From Volvox africanus (Eukaryota > Chlorophyta > Chlorophyceae > Chlamydomonadales > Volvocaceae): DNA of 64,000 nt. The DNA is taken from NCBI GenBank assembly GCA_030268105.1, contig BSDZ01000004.1, forward strand, positions 1,599,001-1,663,000, written 5' to 3'. The translations under genes and the position numbers were made by a program. Positions 35,822 to 48,200 of this stretch are shown in pieces (positions within the stretch are counted from its first letter, which is position 1; each line of letters begins with the position of its first letter). A model generated the notes under the pieces. That model saw only the letters and a program-made list of their open reading frames with translations, ran no database searches and was not told the DNA's origin.

Positions 35822-38800
35822 ATGGATGCGACAGTTCGACCTGCGACCTCACCTGAGAGTGGATCGATAAGAGAATTCGCCGTTGAGCATCCATTTATTG
35901 TGCCAGGTTCCGACGCTGGACCCAGCAGGGAGTCGACTTCACAGCTCCCAAGTGGCGAGCAACCCGATTCTGTTTTAAACAGCACGCTCCCACGGTTAGC
36001 ATCTGTTCATCTTTCGCATAATGGCAGTCGTAATTTTAATGACAATGCGGACAGAAACGGACTTGGGGACCGGCAGCTGGTTGTAACTGAGCGGGAGGCC
36101 GATAGAGCAAGCCGGAGCAGCGGTTCCTTCTATGGGAATACACTTCATATTGATAATGTGGTGGACCAAGATATGGATGTTCTTACGCCGAGTCGTTTAC
36201 GCCTGGATTCGCGGGTGGTTATGGCGCATGCAACGCTCCAATGGCTCACCAATGCAGTATGGGCTGTACTTATTTGGCAAAAAGTGAGTTGCCGTGTGCG
36301 CGCATGTTATCATTGTGCTATAGTTGTACCAGCTGAACATTTCCGTGTCATCGAAGGTTAACTTGAACATTTTAACTTGACTTTCACATTCCTGCCAAAG
36401 TAAATCTTTAACTGGATTCTGCGATGTGTGATTTGGGGTTTGCCGCCCAGTGCGTGTGGCTGCTAGCTATGAAAGTCCCCAAAGCACCATCCATATCACA
36501 TGTGTCGCGCATGAAAAACTCATTTTGCTCCCCTCTAACGCTGGCCCATGTCACACACCTTTGTATCCTCCCAATCCGTGTACTGTCCACCCAGCCCTGC
36601 TGCTAGGCCCACGCACACGACGACGCCAATAAATCTCTCCGTAATTGTCCTTACTCTCCCGCCCCCTTTCTCACCTCCTACTTGTACTGTTCTGTCCCAA
36701 AGCTGGATGGCGGGCTTCGTAATTGTTCCTGGTGGGCGGTGTTTTCACCCACAATTATTAATCACGTGCTTCATATTCCCATGCAGCTTCTGGTCCTGCT
36801 GTCAGCGGTGAGTGCAGCAGCAAATCGGCGGGACAACTTCTGGATGGCTAGTTTTACATCCTAGGACAGGTAGTATAGCAGGGATGTTAACATCCTGGGC
36901 TGTGGTTGGTGGCGCGAGTTGAATAGGGCCACCAAAGCGGACCCTACTGCATCATGGGACAGCAATGCTAAGGCTCGATATGCTGGGTTAGGGTCAAATA
37001 TGGTCAAGGGGCCGTGTGGACTTCGTATGGCTGGCGAGATGGTGGATTTGATGTTTTGCGTGCATGTTTTGGGGGCCTCATGATCTGGGGCATTGAGTTT
37101 GTGCAATTGTAATGACAGGGGTGACGGCAGAAGAAATGGGGCCTTCATCTTAGCAGTTCTGCCAGCCTGGCCCACGGAGACTCGCTGTAATTCTCATCGC
37201 GAGCACTTAGCAGTGCCGGTGTTATCGACTTTGCTGGTTAAGCTGCTTGGGCTTAAACTGCTTGAGCATAGTTCCATTGAGTTGCACCCAGCGTAACTTT
37301 GACCTTGGGGCAAAACGTACAAACGTTCTTTTCGTCCTAGGCCCCTCCCCGGTTTTGCCTAATCCAACCCAATCGCTCAGGACTATATGGTGTACAAGCA
37401 GATCGGTCCGCCGCCGCCTCCCAACGCCGCCTCCGGTATGGTGCTGCAATACGCCATTCTGCACCACGTAAGGGTGCGCTCCCACAAAGTCGATTGGGCC
37501 ATCAACGCGCTCGAGTCAACTGCCATGTTCGTGGTCAAGGTACGAGCCTAGGGTGGGATGGGGTGCGATGTTATGTATGTGGCGAAAGAAGGCATACTGA
37601 ATGTGTGCGTGCTTAGGAGTGTTGTGGACTTTAGGTGGTCTGGGTACCCAGATAGGTGGGTGTAGTGAAAGGAAATAGAAGCTCATAGACAGGATTACGA
37701 CAGTACATGTTTGGAAAACGCCTTCCATCAGAAGCTGAACCAACAGGGAAGTGTTTTATGAGCGTGCAGCCAAAGGCCACAATGATGGCTTGGGCCTTGG
37801 CAGCTTACAAGGCCACCTTGGAAGAACATGTGGCATATACTCTAGATTAGCCGCAAACACGTCAGCGGCACAATTATGAATTGTTGTCAGCCGCCATTGT
37901 AAGTGTCCGCAGCGAGCGCATGCTTGCAGTATGCTCGACTCTCTCTCTTCCCCCGGGCCCCCTCTCTCGCTGGCACTCTCCTGCAGCGTCTCCGTCGGTA
38001 TCATCCCCAGGTCACAGTCCTCCATACCTTTCCTGATCTGGGGCATCCCCGCGGGGGTACCCCTCAGCCCCTTCACTAGCTCGATTGCTGACCCACTGCT
38101 CCGGCCCCCGCTCGCAGTTGCAATTCTGTGACGCGCTACAACGGGGCACTTTGGCGGGATATCCCCTTCGGCTTCTGTTTACCCCCATTTGGTAAGTATA
38201 GGCGCAAACCTTGGTCAACAGCGGGCGAGGCTAACAGTAAGTGCAAGCAGGGTTTCATGGTCGGCCAGCGGAACCTGCGGCCCTACAGACCAGGGCGAGG
38301 GACCAGATGATGATGATGATGTATATTTGAACTAGTGCCTCAACGGCAGCTTCCATGAGTTCTAGATGTTTTCTCGGGGGGGGGGGAAGGCTTACGGGGA
38401 ATACAGTTTTGCCGTAAAGGCGGAACATGCTCCAAGATCCGCAAGTCGCGAGGCCTCGCGACCCCAGAAGCTGACCTGGACATGTCGCCGGTCCGCCTTC
38501 GGTGCTTGCGTTCGATAATTGCGATTTGGTATTGATGATGGGTAACTTGGCAGTACGGTTCCCTAAGCAGGTGCTATTGATAGCTAGTAGTAACTCTGCA
38601 CTTGCAGTCTGGGATCCTAATACCCGCTCCATCTCCGCTGCCTTTTCCGTATTTGTTGACCCCCGTTTTGGCGGTACTCCCTCCCTATCTTTACTGGCGA
38701 CTGGCGATGTTTCTTTCCGCGACCAACTTGTTACCACACGCTCGCGCGCCGTTGCCTGCAGGTGCTGCTGGTTTCTTTCATTCGTGCTGTTGTACTTCAA

Positions 38801-41800
38801 AGACCGAACAGAGCGTATGATAGGATCAAGTCGGGACTTGTTCTTCATCTTCCTTCTGTTAGTAGCGTTCAAGGTGGGCAGCAGCGGCGGGGCATTGCCT
38901 TGTTGGAAATGCTTGCCGGGTGGCGCGTGACCATGGTGCAAATATCCTCTTTGTCTCAAGTAAGTATATGATGCACATTATCTCGGCCTTCCAGGTTGAC
39001 GGCTTGAGCTCTTCTTCGTGGAGAGTGGTGTTCCTGGTGCCATGGATGTGGTTCGCCGGACTACTGCTGGTGGCGGCGATGGTGGGTGCAAGGGGCCCCG
39101 GTGGCAACAGAATTGCGCGACAGGGTGCAAACGGACAGGGATGCACCCTCCAACGCGGTGGGCCTGCTGATGTGATTAGACAGAAATGTTGCCGTTGGAA
39201 TGCCACTCTGGAATGCCGCTTTGGATATGGTCACGGTATCAGTTCGGGGAATGATGTACACGGCCTGAAATAGTCTAGACTTGGGTAATCCGCGGCCCGT
39301 CCAAGATGACAGGGCCAGGGCTGACGGGATTAGGACGGTACGTGTTTATAGCCGCGAGCACACCTCGCTTGAGCGTTTGCGCTGTCATGCCACAGAAATC
39401 CCTTTTGTCCTCATTCGCACTCTTCCTGCGATTTTGTGGCCTTCAGCAACCTTTTTAATTTCGAACAACTCGCGCCTCTCCAGGTGCTGTTGCTCCTGCT
39501 ATTTGCGAAGGTGTGGGCCCGGCCCCGCGAGCTGCTATTGCCCATCGGCTTCTTGTTTCTGCTGCTGTCATCCGCGCCCCAGTTTGTCTCATACAGCGCT
39601 TTGGTGCGGCGTCTGGACGGCGACACGAGCACCAGTGTTGCGGTATGGCGTCTAGGGGTAATGTGTGAGGGCTTGCCTGTCTCGGAATATACGGCAACCT
39701 AGGGTTCCCAAACGTCCCTCCTGGAGTTCACTCGGTTGTTGAGAAGCCCGCATGACCTCCACCGTTCCCTGTTCCCGTCCCTGTGCTATGCCGCTCCTAT
39801 GTCGTCCCCGTCCCCGTCCCCGTCCCCGTCCCCGTCCCCGTCCCCGTCCCCGTCCCCGTCCCCGTCCCCGTCCCCGTCCCCGTCCCCGTCCCCATCTCGT
39901 GCACCAACTAGGCTCCATTTAATCGTTAATACGTACGTCGCCTGGGCTTCTCCTGGGCGGATTTACCCATTCAAGACGTTTTTGCTTCACTATGGATTCC
40001 ATGTTTTTACTAGACTTCGTGGCATATGTGAACTCTGAGTCTCCATGTTCCAATTGAATCCGCTCGCCTACATCGTCCTCTTTACATGGCTTGAGCTGTA
40101 CTTCTACTTTTTTTGTGCTTCCCCCAATGTCCCGTGTGATCTCCAATGTTCCTTGCTTACCCTCTCCTCCCCCTCCCTTAGCGCATCATGTGGCCCAACG
40201 CATTGTCCTGGTTTCTAATGTGGCTGTCTGCGTGGGTCATCTGGGCAGCTTTGCGGCAGAAGGAGGCATTGCGAGACGCACAGTTGGCACGTGGGGCGGT
40301 GTGGACAGCGCAGCGCCCCGTGAACGAACTTACAGAGGACGAGGTTAGCCCGGATGCACCTGGGGTCGCACGGGGCCAGGGAAAGGGGCGGAAGAGCAAT
40401 ACTCACGCAAAGGGTCAAATGATTCGTGGTAATTGTACGTAGTTAATTGTACGTAGTAATCAAAACCAAGCAGGCGATTGGGGCCCTATCTTGGAAGCCC
40501 TACCGTGTATTCAATGTTCGGGAGTGTTCAGCTTACGTTGGAGGCCCCGGCCCCTGCGCGCTGCGCTCTGCGCTCATACCAATTCCAGCCAATTGTCATG
40601 TGCACTTCGGTTGGTGCATCCCTCTTCTACTCGCTCATTGACTTACATTTTTTTCTTTCGGCCACCCCACTCAGATTTTTCTTCGGGCAAAATCAAGGAT
40701 GGTGGGAAAGCCTAAGCCCGGCCGGCTTCAGCGTGTGGGTGAGAACCTGTACAGGCGGATAGCATCCCTTGATATAGCTCTGGCCGAGCAGGCTGCGCAG
40801 GCCGCAGTACAGGCCTTGGTCGTCAGCGGAGGCAGCGGCCCTGCCTCACAGACTGCCTCAATCACCGTTCCTATGGCCGGTGCCGCAGCTACGGCAGCTG
40901 GTGCTAGTGCCATGTCGTGCCCTGGTGGTATTGAGCTGCCGTCATTCGCCCCGTCGGGCTCCGCTGGGACCTCAGCGTCCGCAGCCGTGAGCGACAACGC
41001 GTCTTCCACCACTGGCGGTGAAACAGGTCCTCCGGGTGTAGGTCCTGGCGGGTCTGGCAGTGGTCCCAGGGCCAGCAGTCTGGGGCTATTCCGAAATAAC
41101 AAAGTGTTGCCAGCGCCGCTGGTCAGGACCGTGAGCGGGCAGGCAACAGCAGCTGGAGGAGGAATGGCAGCGACTGGGAGCCGGTGCGGGTTGGAATTCT
41201 CCGCTGCAATGCGGCCGGCCACAGGAGAGGCCCCCATCGACCCGGGACCTTTGGGGCCCAGCAGACCGGTTGTAGACATCACAACATCCCTCGTGCGATC
41301 GAGTCGCAATAGCTTGCTGGCGAGGGCTGGGGAGGAAGGGGCATTGCCCACGGTGGTGGAGACCTTAGGGTTCCCGGCCGTGGAATTGGAGCGTCCGGAG
41401 GAAGCTCCCGACGTCGAGAGGTGAGTAGTGGTGTAGGGACATCGTCGGAGGTTGGCGGTGGATAGGGGTACCGGATTTGTAGGGTTCCTTCGTATCCTGC
41501 GGTGGGCCCCAGGAATCCGCATACGTCTTTCAGCAACGTTTCATGGCATTCGGCCGCCTTCTAGCACGTACCACAACTTTCACCAACCGATGGAGTGCAT
41601 AGCGCCGCTAAGCAAGTTATCCCCGACAACCAGTACATCCATTAGGATGGGCATACCGGTAGATGGATCGGTGGTTCATCCAGTCTCTCCGTTCATGGGC
41701 CGCTAGGACTTCATGGCACTGTACTAGCATCTTTCCCTCGCCTAATCACCCATTGCCTTTGCCTGCGGCTGCAGCGGCGGGAGGGTGTCCCGTAATCAAA

Positions 41801-43008
41801 ACCGCAGCTCGAGGCCTTCGAACGGAGCACTGCAGCCGCTACCAACCCGTGGAGAGCTCCAGTCTGGGGCCCAGAACCCTAGCCAGGCCCTCATCGATTC
41901 CCCTTTCTCTCCTTGCCCCTCTCAAATGAATCCGGAAAGCGGCAGCGGCAGCGGCAGCGGCAGCGGCAGCGGCAGCGGCAGCGGCACATCGGCCACATTC
42001 TCCACCAATGTGGCGTCTGCCACAGCAGACCCTGGGGCTTCTCTCCATGCTGTTCCAATGGGGCAGAGGCGAGACCAACCCACACGTCTGCCATCATTGT
42101 TACCAGCGCCGGCAAACTCGACGGCAGCAGCCTCAAGTACAACCGCTGCTCTCAGCAGCCCCACAGCTGTTTCCGTCAGCAGCAGCGATCGATGTACGGT
42201 AGCGAATGAAAGTCCACGCGATGCCTCCGCAGCAGCAGCAACGGCATCAGGGTTAACCATCGCGGCAGCAGCTGCAGTACCAGTGGCTCCTCCAGCTACA
42301 TCTCTAAATTTACAGGAGCTGCAGCCTGGCCGCGCAGAGGATGCAGCTGCAAATGCTCGCATCCCTGACATCCTTGCCGGGAAAGGGCAACAAGACGGGG
42401 AAGCCACGGCACCAGCAAGGGTTTCGATCTTAGCGAGTCGTTGGAACACCAGCAACGTTGGGGATGGATCTTCGCCGGCGGCGTCCTTCACCCGTCGTTC
42501 GCCAGCTGTGCTGCCGTTGGCGGAAATAGCGCCGGAGGGGCCGCAGGAGGGGCCCCTTGGGATCATCGACGGTGTCGGGGCTGCTGGCGCAGGTACAAGT
42601 GAGACTGGGCCGCCATTTCCCGTGGGACGAGAAGATGTGGCCACGGATTCCCCCGCCACTGCGGACGATCACATGCCACAAACGGCGAGCAGCAGCTCCG
42701 GGGCTTCCGGCATGCCCGGGGACGGTGGTCGCGACGGAGTGGCAACCCCCGCCGCCGCAGATGATGGAAGCGTGGCAGGCTCTGACGGAACCGGGCCTGA
42801 TCCTGAGAACGCGTGCATTATTTGTTTCGATGGCACGGCGACTTGCGTATTACTGGAGTGCGGTCACGGGGGCTTCTGCCGCCGTTGCGCCTTCCGGCAG
42901 TTCGTGCGGCCGCCCAACAAGTGCCCGATCTGCAGGGCACCCATTGACCAGGTAGTGGAGATTGAGCCCGCGGTGGCTGTGGGTCAGGTGGCGAAAGTCG
43001 TCAAGTGA
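35822..43008 (+). CDS. TMEM185-like multispan membrane protein with C-terminal RING finger (putative E3 ubiquitin ligase)
   Basis: Ten exons: 35822-36283, 36703-36807, 37381-37539, 38118-38191, 38762-38873, 38995-39081, 39484-39642, 40182-40343, 40675-41420 and 41775-43008. They are in phase throughout and give 1099 residues. After an acidic, Ser-rich N-terminus come several membrane helices with short loops (LIWQK-LDGGLRNCSWWAVFSPT; FLSFVLLYFKD; SSSSWRVVFLVPWMWFAGL; LLLPIGFLFLLLSSAPQFVS; NALSWFLMWLSAWVIWAAL). This is the layout of the Transmembrane Fragile-X-F (TMEM185) family. A long Ala/Gly/Ser region follows, then a C3HC4 RING (CIICFDGTATCVLLECGHGG ... CPIC) near residue 1050. Plant members also end in a RING finger. 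The expected role is membrane-anchored ubiquitin ligation, but the substrate is unknown. Confidence 0.85.
39804..39893. repeat. (GTCCCC)15 hexamer repeat
   Basis: Fifteen nearly perfect GTCCCC units fill 90 bases of the intron between exons 7 and 8 of the TMEM185/RING gene. The minus strand is GGGGAC repeated and could form G-quadruplexes. Confidence 0.9.
41941..41982 (+). repeat. (GGCAGC)7 coding repeat
   Basis: This in-frame hexamer repeat encodes an alternating Ser-Gly run in the linker between the membrane domain and the RING finger. Confidence 0.9.
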
Positions 43009-44604
43009 GGGAGGGTATTATTTCTCAGCCAGGGCAGCAGCATCTTTGTTGCCGTGCGACGGCACGGCAGCATGAGTGCCCACTGCAATTGGGCAGCGTG
43101 TAGCGATGCAGTGGTGGACGAAATGTGTGGTTGGGAGTTGGCTGAGGGAATGGATGAGGTTTAGAGGCAGACGGAAGATGCACAGGTTGTTGGAAGAGCC
43201 TTGGTGTGACATCAGTATCTTGCCGTGAAGCGACTAAGGGATGAGGAAAGGTATCAGTGCGATGTTCTTATCTACGCGCAGGGTAGACAGTCATTCTCGT
43301 GCATGTCGCTGGAAGGATGAGATAGGCCGGAATAGGTTGCATCCCGCCTCTGGAGCATCAGGATTTACTGTACGGCATTTGACGTGGCCATGACGACATA
43401 AACGAGGTGATTGTGTTTGGTGGTTCTTAGCGACCTCGCTATACTGCAATTGCGTATTGTGCATGTGTGAGATGGCGCCCAGAGCGTGTTGGTGTTGCTT
43501 GGGTTCTATCATGAGCCGCATCGCGTGTCTTGGATTTGCAGTCAACCTTCGTCTCCATATGGGATTTGCCTAGCAAGGCTCTTGTGACACAACTTGGCGG
43601 CGACCCCCATCGTGTACGCACGGGCTGAGGTAGCCAGATGACAGGGTGCGAAGTGCATAGGGGCTGTACTGACGACGCCCTATAGCTGTTGCCACTGTGT
43701 AGGAACCGTATCATATATACGCACGTTGTCTGCTGCTTAATGGTGTCGTGCCCTGACTGCAAAGCCATCTCCTGACACAGCTCTAGGGGTACATTTGATG
43801 AAGTTCACTCCCGGAAGGTGGGAATCGTGGCTTGACAACAGGGCTGATGCATACGTGACCTGGCGTATGGGGCACGGGCCCCTATATATACCTATAGGTT
43901 AGGAGGGCAAGGCTTAGTACGAATCTAGCTGCAAGGCTGGGTTCGGTGAACGTGTTACTGCCAGCGCTGAGGTCCTCTGATCCTCTTGCATCTTACCAGC
44001 GGGGTCTCACTGATGTAGAATGGCTGGCAAAGAGGCTGTTGTTGAGGCTACTGGTCTGGACGCCTCGTCGTCTTGTATGCTTACATTATACTTGTGATCT
44101 GGCTTATGTCGGTACTGCGTAATAATGAAATGGCGGCATGCTAATTGGATCCGACTGATGAGTTGGTGCATTGGTGTATGTGTGTGTACATGTGTATTCG
44201 CTCGACGCATCGCTCCGGCACTCTCGATACAGTAAAATGTCCTGACGGGCCGAAGGCTGCCAACTATCCTGTCGTACCGGCGAATGGCCTAATTTGGAAC
44301 AAAATCGTGCTGCTGGCGGTCATTGACAACTCTGAGATTGGGAGCAGCCGGTGGTACACATGGTGGTAAGATGTTGAGGTTGCAGTCCCATTTGTCCCGT
44401 GCCGTACTTCGGTGGACAACACTCCAGAATGTTTCTATCTTTCTTATCGGTTTGCCTATCCGGCCTTGTATGGGCGGCGACGGGTTGTGACGGGTACGAC
44501 ACGCAACGTGGGTCCGGTGCACAGTGTTAGGCGTCGCGAAATCTTGGGTAGCCTGTTGCTGGCAGGCAGGCAGGTGGCACGCAGGCTGTTACAAATTGGC
44601 GCGT
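43009..44604. other. Probable long 3' UTR of the TMEM185/RING gene
   Basis: No exon seen. The first clear plus-strand TGTAA after the stop at 43008 is at 44605, so most of this could be 3' UTR. Long 3' UTRs are common in these algae. Confidence 0.4.
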
Positions 44605-44609
44605 TGTAA
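44605..44609 (+). terminator. TGTAA poly(A) signal, candidate for the TMEM185/RING gene
   Basis: First TGTAA on the plus strand after the stop at 43008; a second follows at about 44663. Confidence 0.4.
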
Positions 44610-44963
44610 AACGCCGCTTTTATAAGGACATATAAAAGGAGCGAGAGGATTTAACACGTGTAAACGACAAGAGCAAGAACATGTTGTTTTGCAGTCGGCT
44701 TCTTTCATGAAAGGAGAAGGCAGGGGCCGCTGTCACAGTGCCGCGATTTTTGCGTGCCGATCCTTGGCGCTTGGCCGCAATATTCGTGTATTTTGCTGCA
44801 TATGAATAGAAGCTTTATTGCCGTACGTTTTGTTTTGGCGAGAGCTGAATGAGTCTGTCGTTCTGGTGGAGTCCAAGGGTTTTTTCCGGCGGAAATAGGT
44901 ACGGCAGTAACGCTTGGAGAGCATGCCGAGTATTCCGACTCATCAACCGCCCAGGAGAAGGCT

Positions 44964-45317
44964 CTACCGCTCCTCCGCAAGTGTATGCCCGAAAGCTACA
45001 GCGACCACAAGACCGTGTAATCTGAAGAAAGGAATCTGCCTGACACTTTGGGACGTGAAGCCTTCAATATCGATGCGTAGAGGACTGATGGGTTTTTCGG
45101 GAGGGTCAGTACTGGCCAGGGACAGCCTAGCAAGAATGCAGATATTCAACAAGGCAGGATGCTCGTCGATTAGCAGGAGGTGCTTCATACACACGCATTC
45201 CAGATACAGCTCAGCGTGTAGACTGTGATGAGGATGAGGATTACAAGTTTGTGAAGTTGTAAGGCCCGGAACAAGGAAATAAGAATTGGACTTACTAAAT
45301 AGATTAGACTTAAACAT
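44964..45317 (-). other. Unrecognised minus-strand open frame
   Basis: A 117-residue open frame (MFKSNLFSKSNSYFL start) has a helical middle section (KHLLLIDEHPALLNICILAR) followed by ASTDPPEKPISPLRIDIEG. The composition is coding-like, but I see no splice partner or motif. It may be a relic of a mobile element or a chance frame. Confidence 0.25.
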
Positions 45318-45330
45318 TAGGAAAAGAGAA

Positions 45331-45713
45331 AGGCAACCCCGCGCCCGGACTCCTGGACCGGTGAACTGCCTCCCTTCAAAACAAATTTTGTCATAATCTC
45401 GCTACCGAAATTCGCTCTTATCAAATTTATAATTACGATATTTGATAATGAAAATCTCGAAGTTCGCGGCGTCGTAGGAGACGAGGTCGCATCTGCAGTT
45501 CCGTACGTTTTTGCTCCGTTCCCCGCTATTTTTACACCGCCTATACCTAGCATCCTTTTCCAAAGATTTTATTTCAAATCAAATTGAGTGTCTAACGCCA
45601 GGTTACGAATACCTGGGCATCCCATGACTGAGGCCGCATCGGACACCAGTTTCCCTTTGTTTTGGACTCCCCGGAGGCAGTTCACCGGGTCCAGGAGTCC
45701 GGGCGGGATTGCG
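45331..45713. repeat. Inverted repeat pair with AT-rich spacer (MITE-like)
   Basis: About 42 bases at 45331-45373 and 45672-45713 are near-perfect reverse complements (core GGAGGCAGTTCACCGG / TCCAGGAGTCCGGGC), with two small indels. About 300 bases lie between, AT-rich in the left half. The layout suits a small non-autonomous DNA element; no target duplication was confirmed. Confidence 0.55.
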
Positions 45714-46081
45714 TATTACGAGACGTTAAACCATCTCGCCTGTCCGAGTCCCTCTCACACCTCGAATTTCATGAAGCGCCTTTGACAATCTACGCTGATT
45801 ACCCAAGCTCATGAGCGCAGCCATGTTCCCTTCCGGAAAATCTGACTGTAGAGGGCAGAACTTTCGTTTTGCCGTACATGAAAGAGAAAACGCTCGTCTC
45901 GCAAGATTGGGTCCAAATGCTCCATCCATATCCATCGCACCCTGAACCCCACGCTTATGCTGCTCTAAATTTATTTTCTGTCAAGACCCGCGTTCGCTCA
46001 CAACGGCATGTAAATGTCAAGGCGTAACCTACCTAGCCACTCCTGCAGGATGTTTCATTTATTTTTACTTGACTGTTAAGA

Positions 46082-48200
46082 ATGAGCAGTGTAACTATGT
46101 CAAATGGGGGTCTTTGCTGCGGATCTGGACCTGACAGTCCCACCGATGACACGGATGACATTCTGTTTATTGGGCTTCAGGTGAAGATGTTAACTTTTGT
46201 GGAATGTGTATATGCATTGAGCTTCATTTAATAATCATGTTGGACGCACGATATGCAATGGCACACAGGGAAGCGGGAAGACTTTGCTCGGTCAGCGTCT
46301 CAGAAGTAAGCGTACATTCCGGCAAATCCCGGTCACACTCATACTTGACCTCCGGCACCCTGCCCTTTGCTTATGGGTTTACTCGATGCCGCGCGCGGAC
46401 CAGCGGTGTACGGCAAGGCATCAACAGCATTCCGCCTTGCGACCACTGAAACGAACGGCAGCCAGGACTTTCGAATTCCAACTTTTAAGGGCTGCCCATT
46501 TAAAGAGATACGGATCAGGTATCGGATCAGATGTTGCATCGGGGATTGGGGAAGTGAATGCAAACTTCATCAAGTTACAAATGGGGCTCTGCAGCTGGCA
46601 AGTGAACAGCGTACGGTGTGGTGGGCCAATGGTTTCTAGTTTCTCGTGCATTTACCCTCCTTACGTCTTGACACGGCTTTCCTACGTTATCCGGACACCG
46701 GGTGTGAGTAAGGGGGCGGAGCGTGGGTGTCGATTACAAGGCATCACCAGGAATGCAAATATAAATGGTATTTCTTATAGGCGGAAATAGTGTTTAGGTA
46801 AGGCAGTGATGCTCTTGTTTGTGAATCACGTCGCCGGCTTAGCGCCAGAGCTGCCATTTTGTTTTTCATTTTATTTGCAACAGGCAACTGATATTGGGTG
46901 CATTGCACAACAGCCATCGCGACACAATACAATCTAAGTTTGCCTGCAACTGCCACTGCTGCTGCTGCTGCTGCTGCTGCTGCCGCTGCTGCTGCTTGGC
47001 CCCCACGAACTCACCCGCTGTATCGCGGCCTATTTGGTGACGGCTGTCTCAGGGAGTGTGGGGGGTCCATGCAGCCTCTGTGGGGCAACTGGTATTCGCA
47101 ACCTATCAAGGGGGTCGTGTTCACTCTAGACGTGTCCGACCCGACAGCACTGGCCGCTGGAGGCATGGAGCTGCAACGTGTGTTGCAGGTGGGGTGAGGG
47201 GAGAGGCTTCCCACAGGGGTGTGATATGACGGCAAAGGTGACTTGGTCTAGTGCTACGAAGGTTGCTCAGGCGAGCTCACTTGGACACAGACCGTCAGAC
47301 GCTTGGTTTCTGGCTCCGTTCAGGGTCTGTGCAGGGGGTTGTTGCATCTGGAAGGCTGGGGCGGCAGGAATGGTGCCGCTGCAGCTCAGGGTGGCTGCCC
47401 CTAGTGGTTTATGTCCACAAAGACGGGGTGCAGACCCTGCGGCATCGATGGAATTTATAGCCATTCAATGCACCACGGTGACGCATATTTCGTCAGTTTT
47501 CAGTGGGGGGGGGCCGGGGGCGGGACATTCAGGAGGAAAGGGGAGGCTGCAGGCAAGGCTGGACCCTGGACCCTTGGCTGGCAATTACGGGCTGGAAGCT
47601 GGAATACTTGTATTGGAACTACCTTGGAGTATTTGAGAATTTGGCTGGTGACTAGTCATCGGACTTAGTTATGTAGCTCACCGGCCGTCACGTTCTGTTG
47701 GACCTTGTAGCAACCAGAACTGAGCTCCAAGCCCATCTGCTTGGCACTGACGAAGGTGGACTTGCCCTTCACTGTGCCGCGGGCTGAGCTGGATTTGGCA
47801 CTGGGGCTATCCGATCTGGAGGTAGGCCACGGCAGAGGGAAGATATTAGATTTCACGTCGGCCTGGGGAGCATAAGGGCATAAGTTTAAGTTTGTAGGAT
47901 TGGTTGCATTACATTTGTTTCGAGGGCTTGCAGGAGCGCCAGCAGACCGAATGCAGGACTTTAATGCGGTCCAGAATCCTCCTTACCTCTCACCCCTCTC
48001 CCATTAGGCAATGCACCGCGGCTATCCCACCCTCCTCCCATCCCGTCATCCCACAGGACCTGTACCCTAGCCGTTTGCGCATCACAGCAATCAGCAGCAT
48101 GCGCAGCCCGGATGAATGCCCCGAGCTCGAGGCGCTTGTGGACTGGATGATAGAGGTTAAGGCAGGAGATCAAGCCGTTCTGTTGGCCAAGAGAAAGTAA
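46082..48200 (+). CDS. ARL16: ARL16-like ARF-family small GTPase
   Basis: Six exons: 46082-46180, 46269-46305, 46519-46615, 47053-47188, 47711-47821 and 48057-48200. They are in phase and encode 207 residues. The P-loop is split across the first two exons (FIGLQ + GSGKTLLGQRLR). The ARL16 hallmark block RECGGSMQPLW replaces the usual DxxGQ switch II, followed by GVVFTLDVSDPTALAAGGME. Guanine recognition is ICLALTKVDLP (T-K-V-D), and the end is RITAISSMRSPDE with a helical tail. In ciliates, animals and algae ARL16 is linked to ciliary trafficking; GTPase activity here is inferred. The third exon is the weak point: it is in phase, but the usual switch-I Thr region is short or missing, so an extra exon may lie near 46420-46510. 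Confidence 0.85.
46959..46998. repeat. (CTG)n-like trinucleotide run
   Basis: An imperfect run of CTG/GCTGCC units lies in an intron just before the fourth ARL16 exon. Confidence 0.85.

Noticed and set aside
40728..41522. 264-codon minus-strand frame
   Set aside because: Antisense of a TMEM185/RING exon that is in phase with its neighbours.
47368..47427. Possible ARL16 exon reading EWCRCSSGWLPLVVYVHKDG
   Set aside because: In phase by chance, but the true nucleotide-binding exon with TKVDLP follows at 47711 and joins exon 4 directly.
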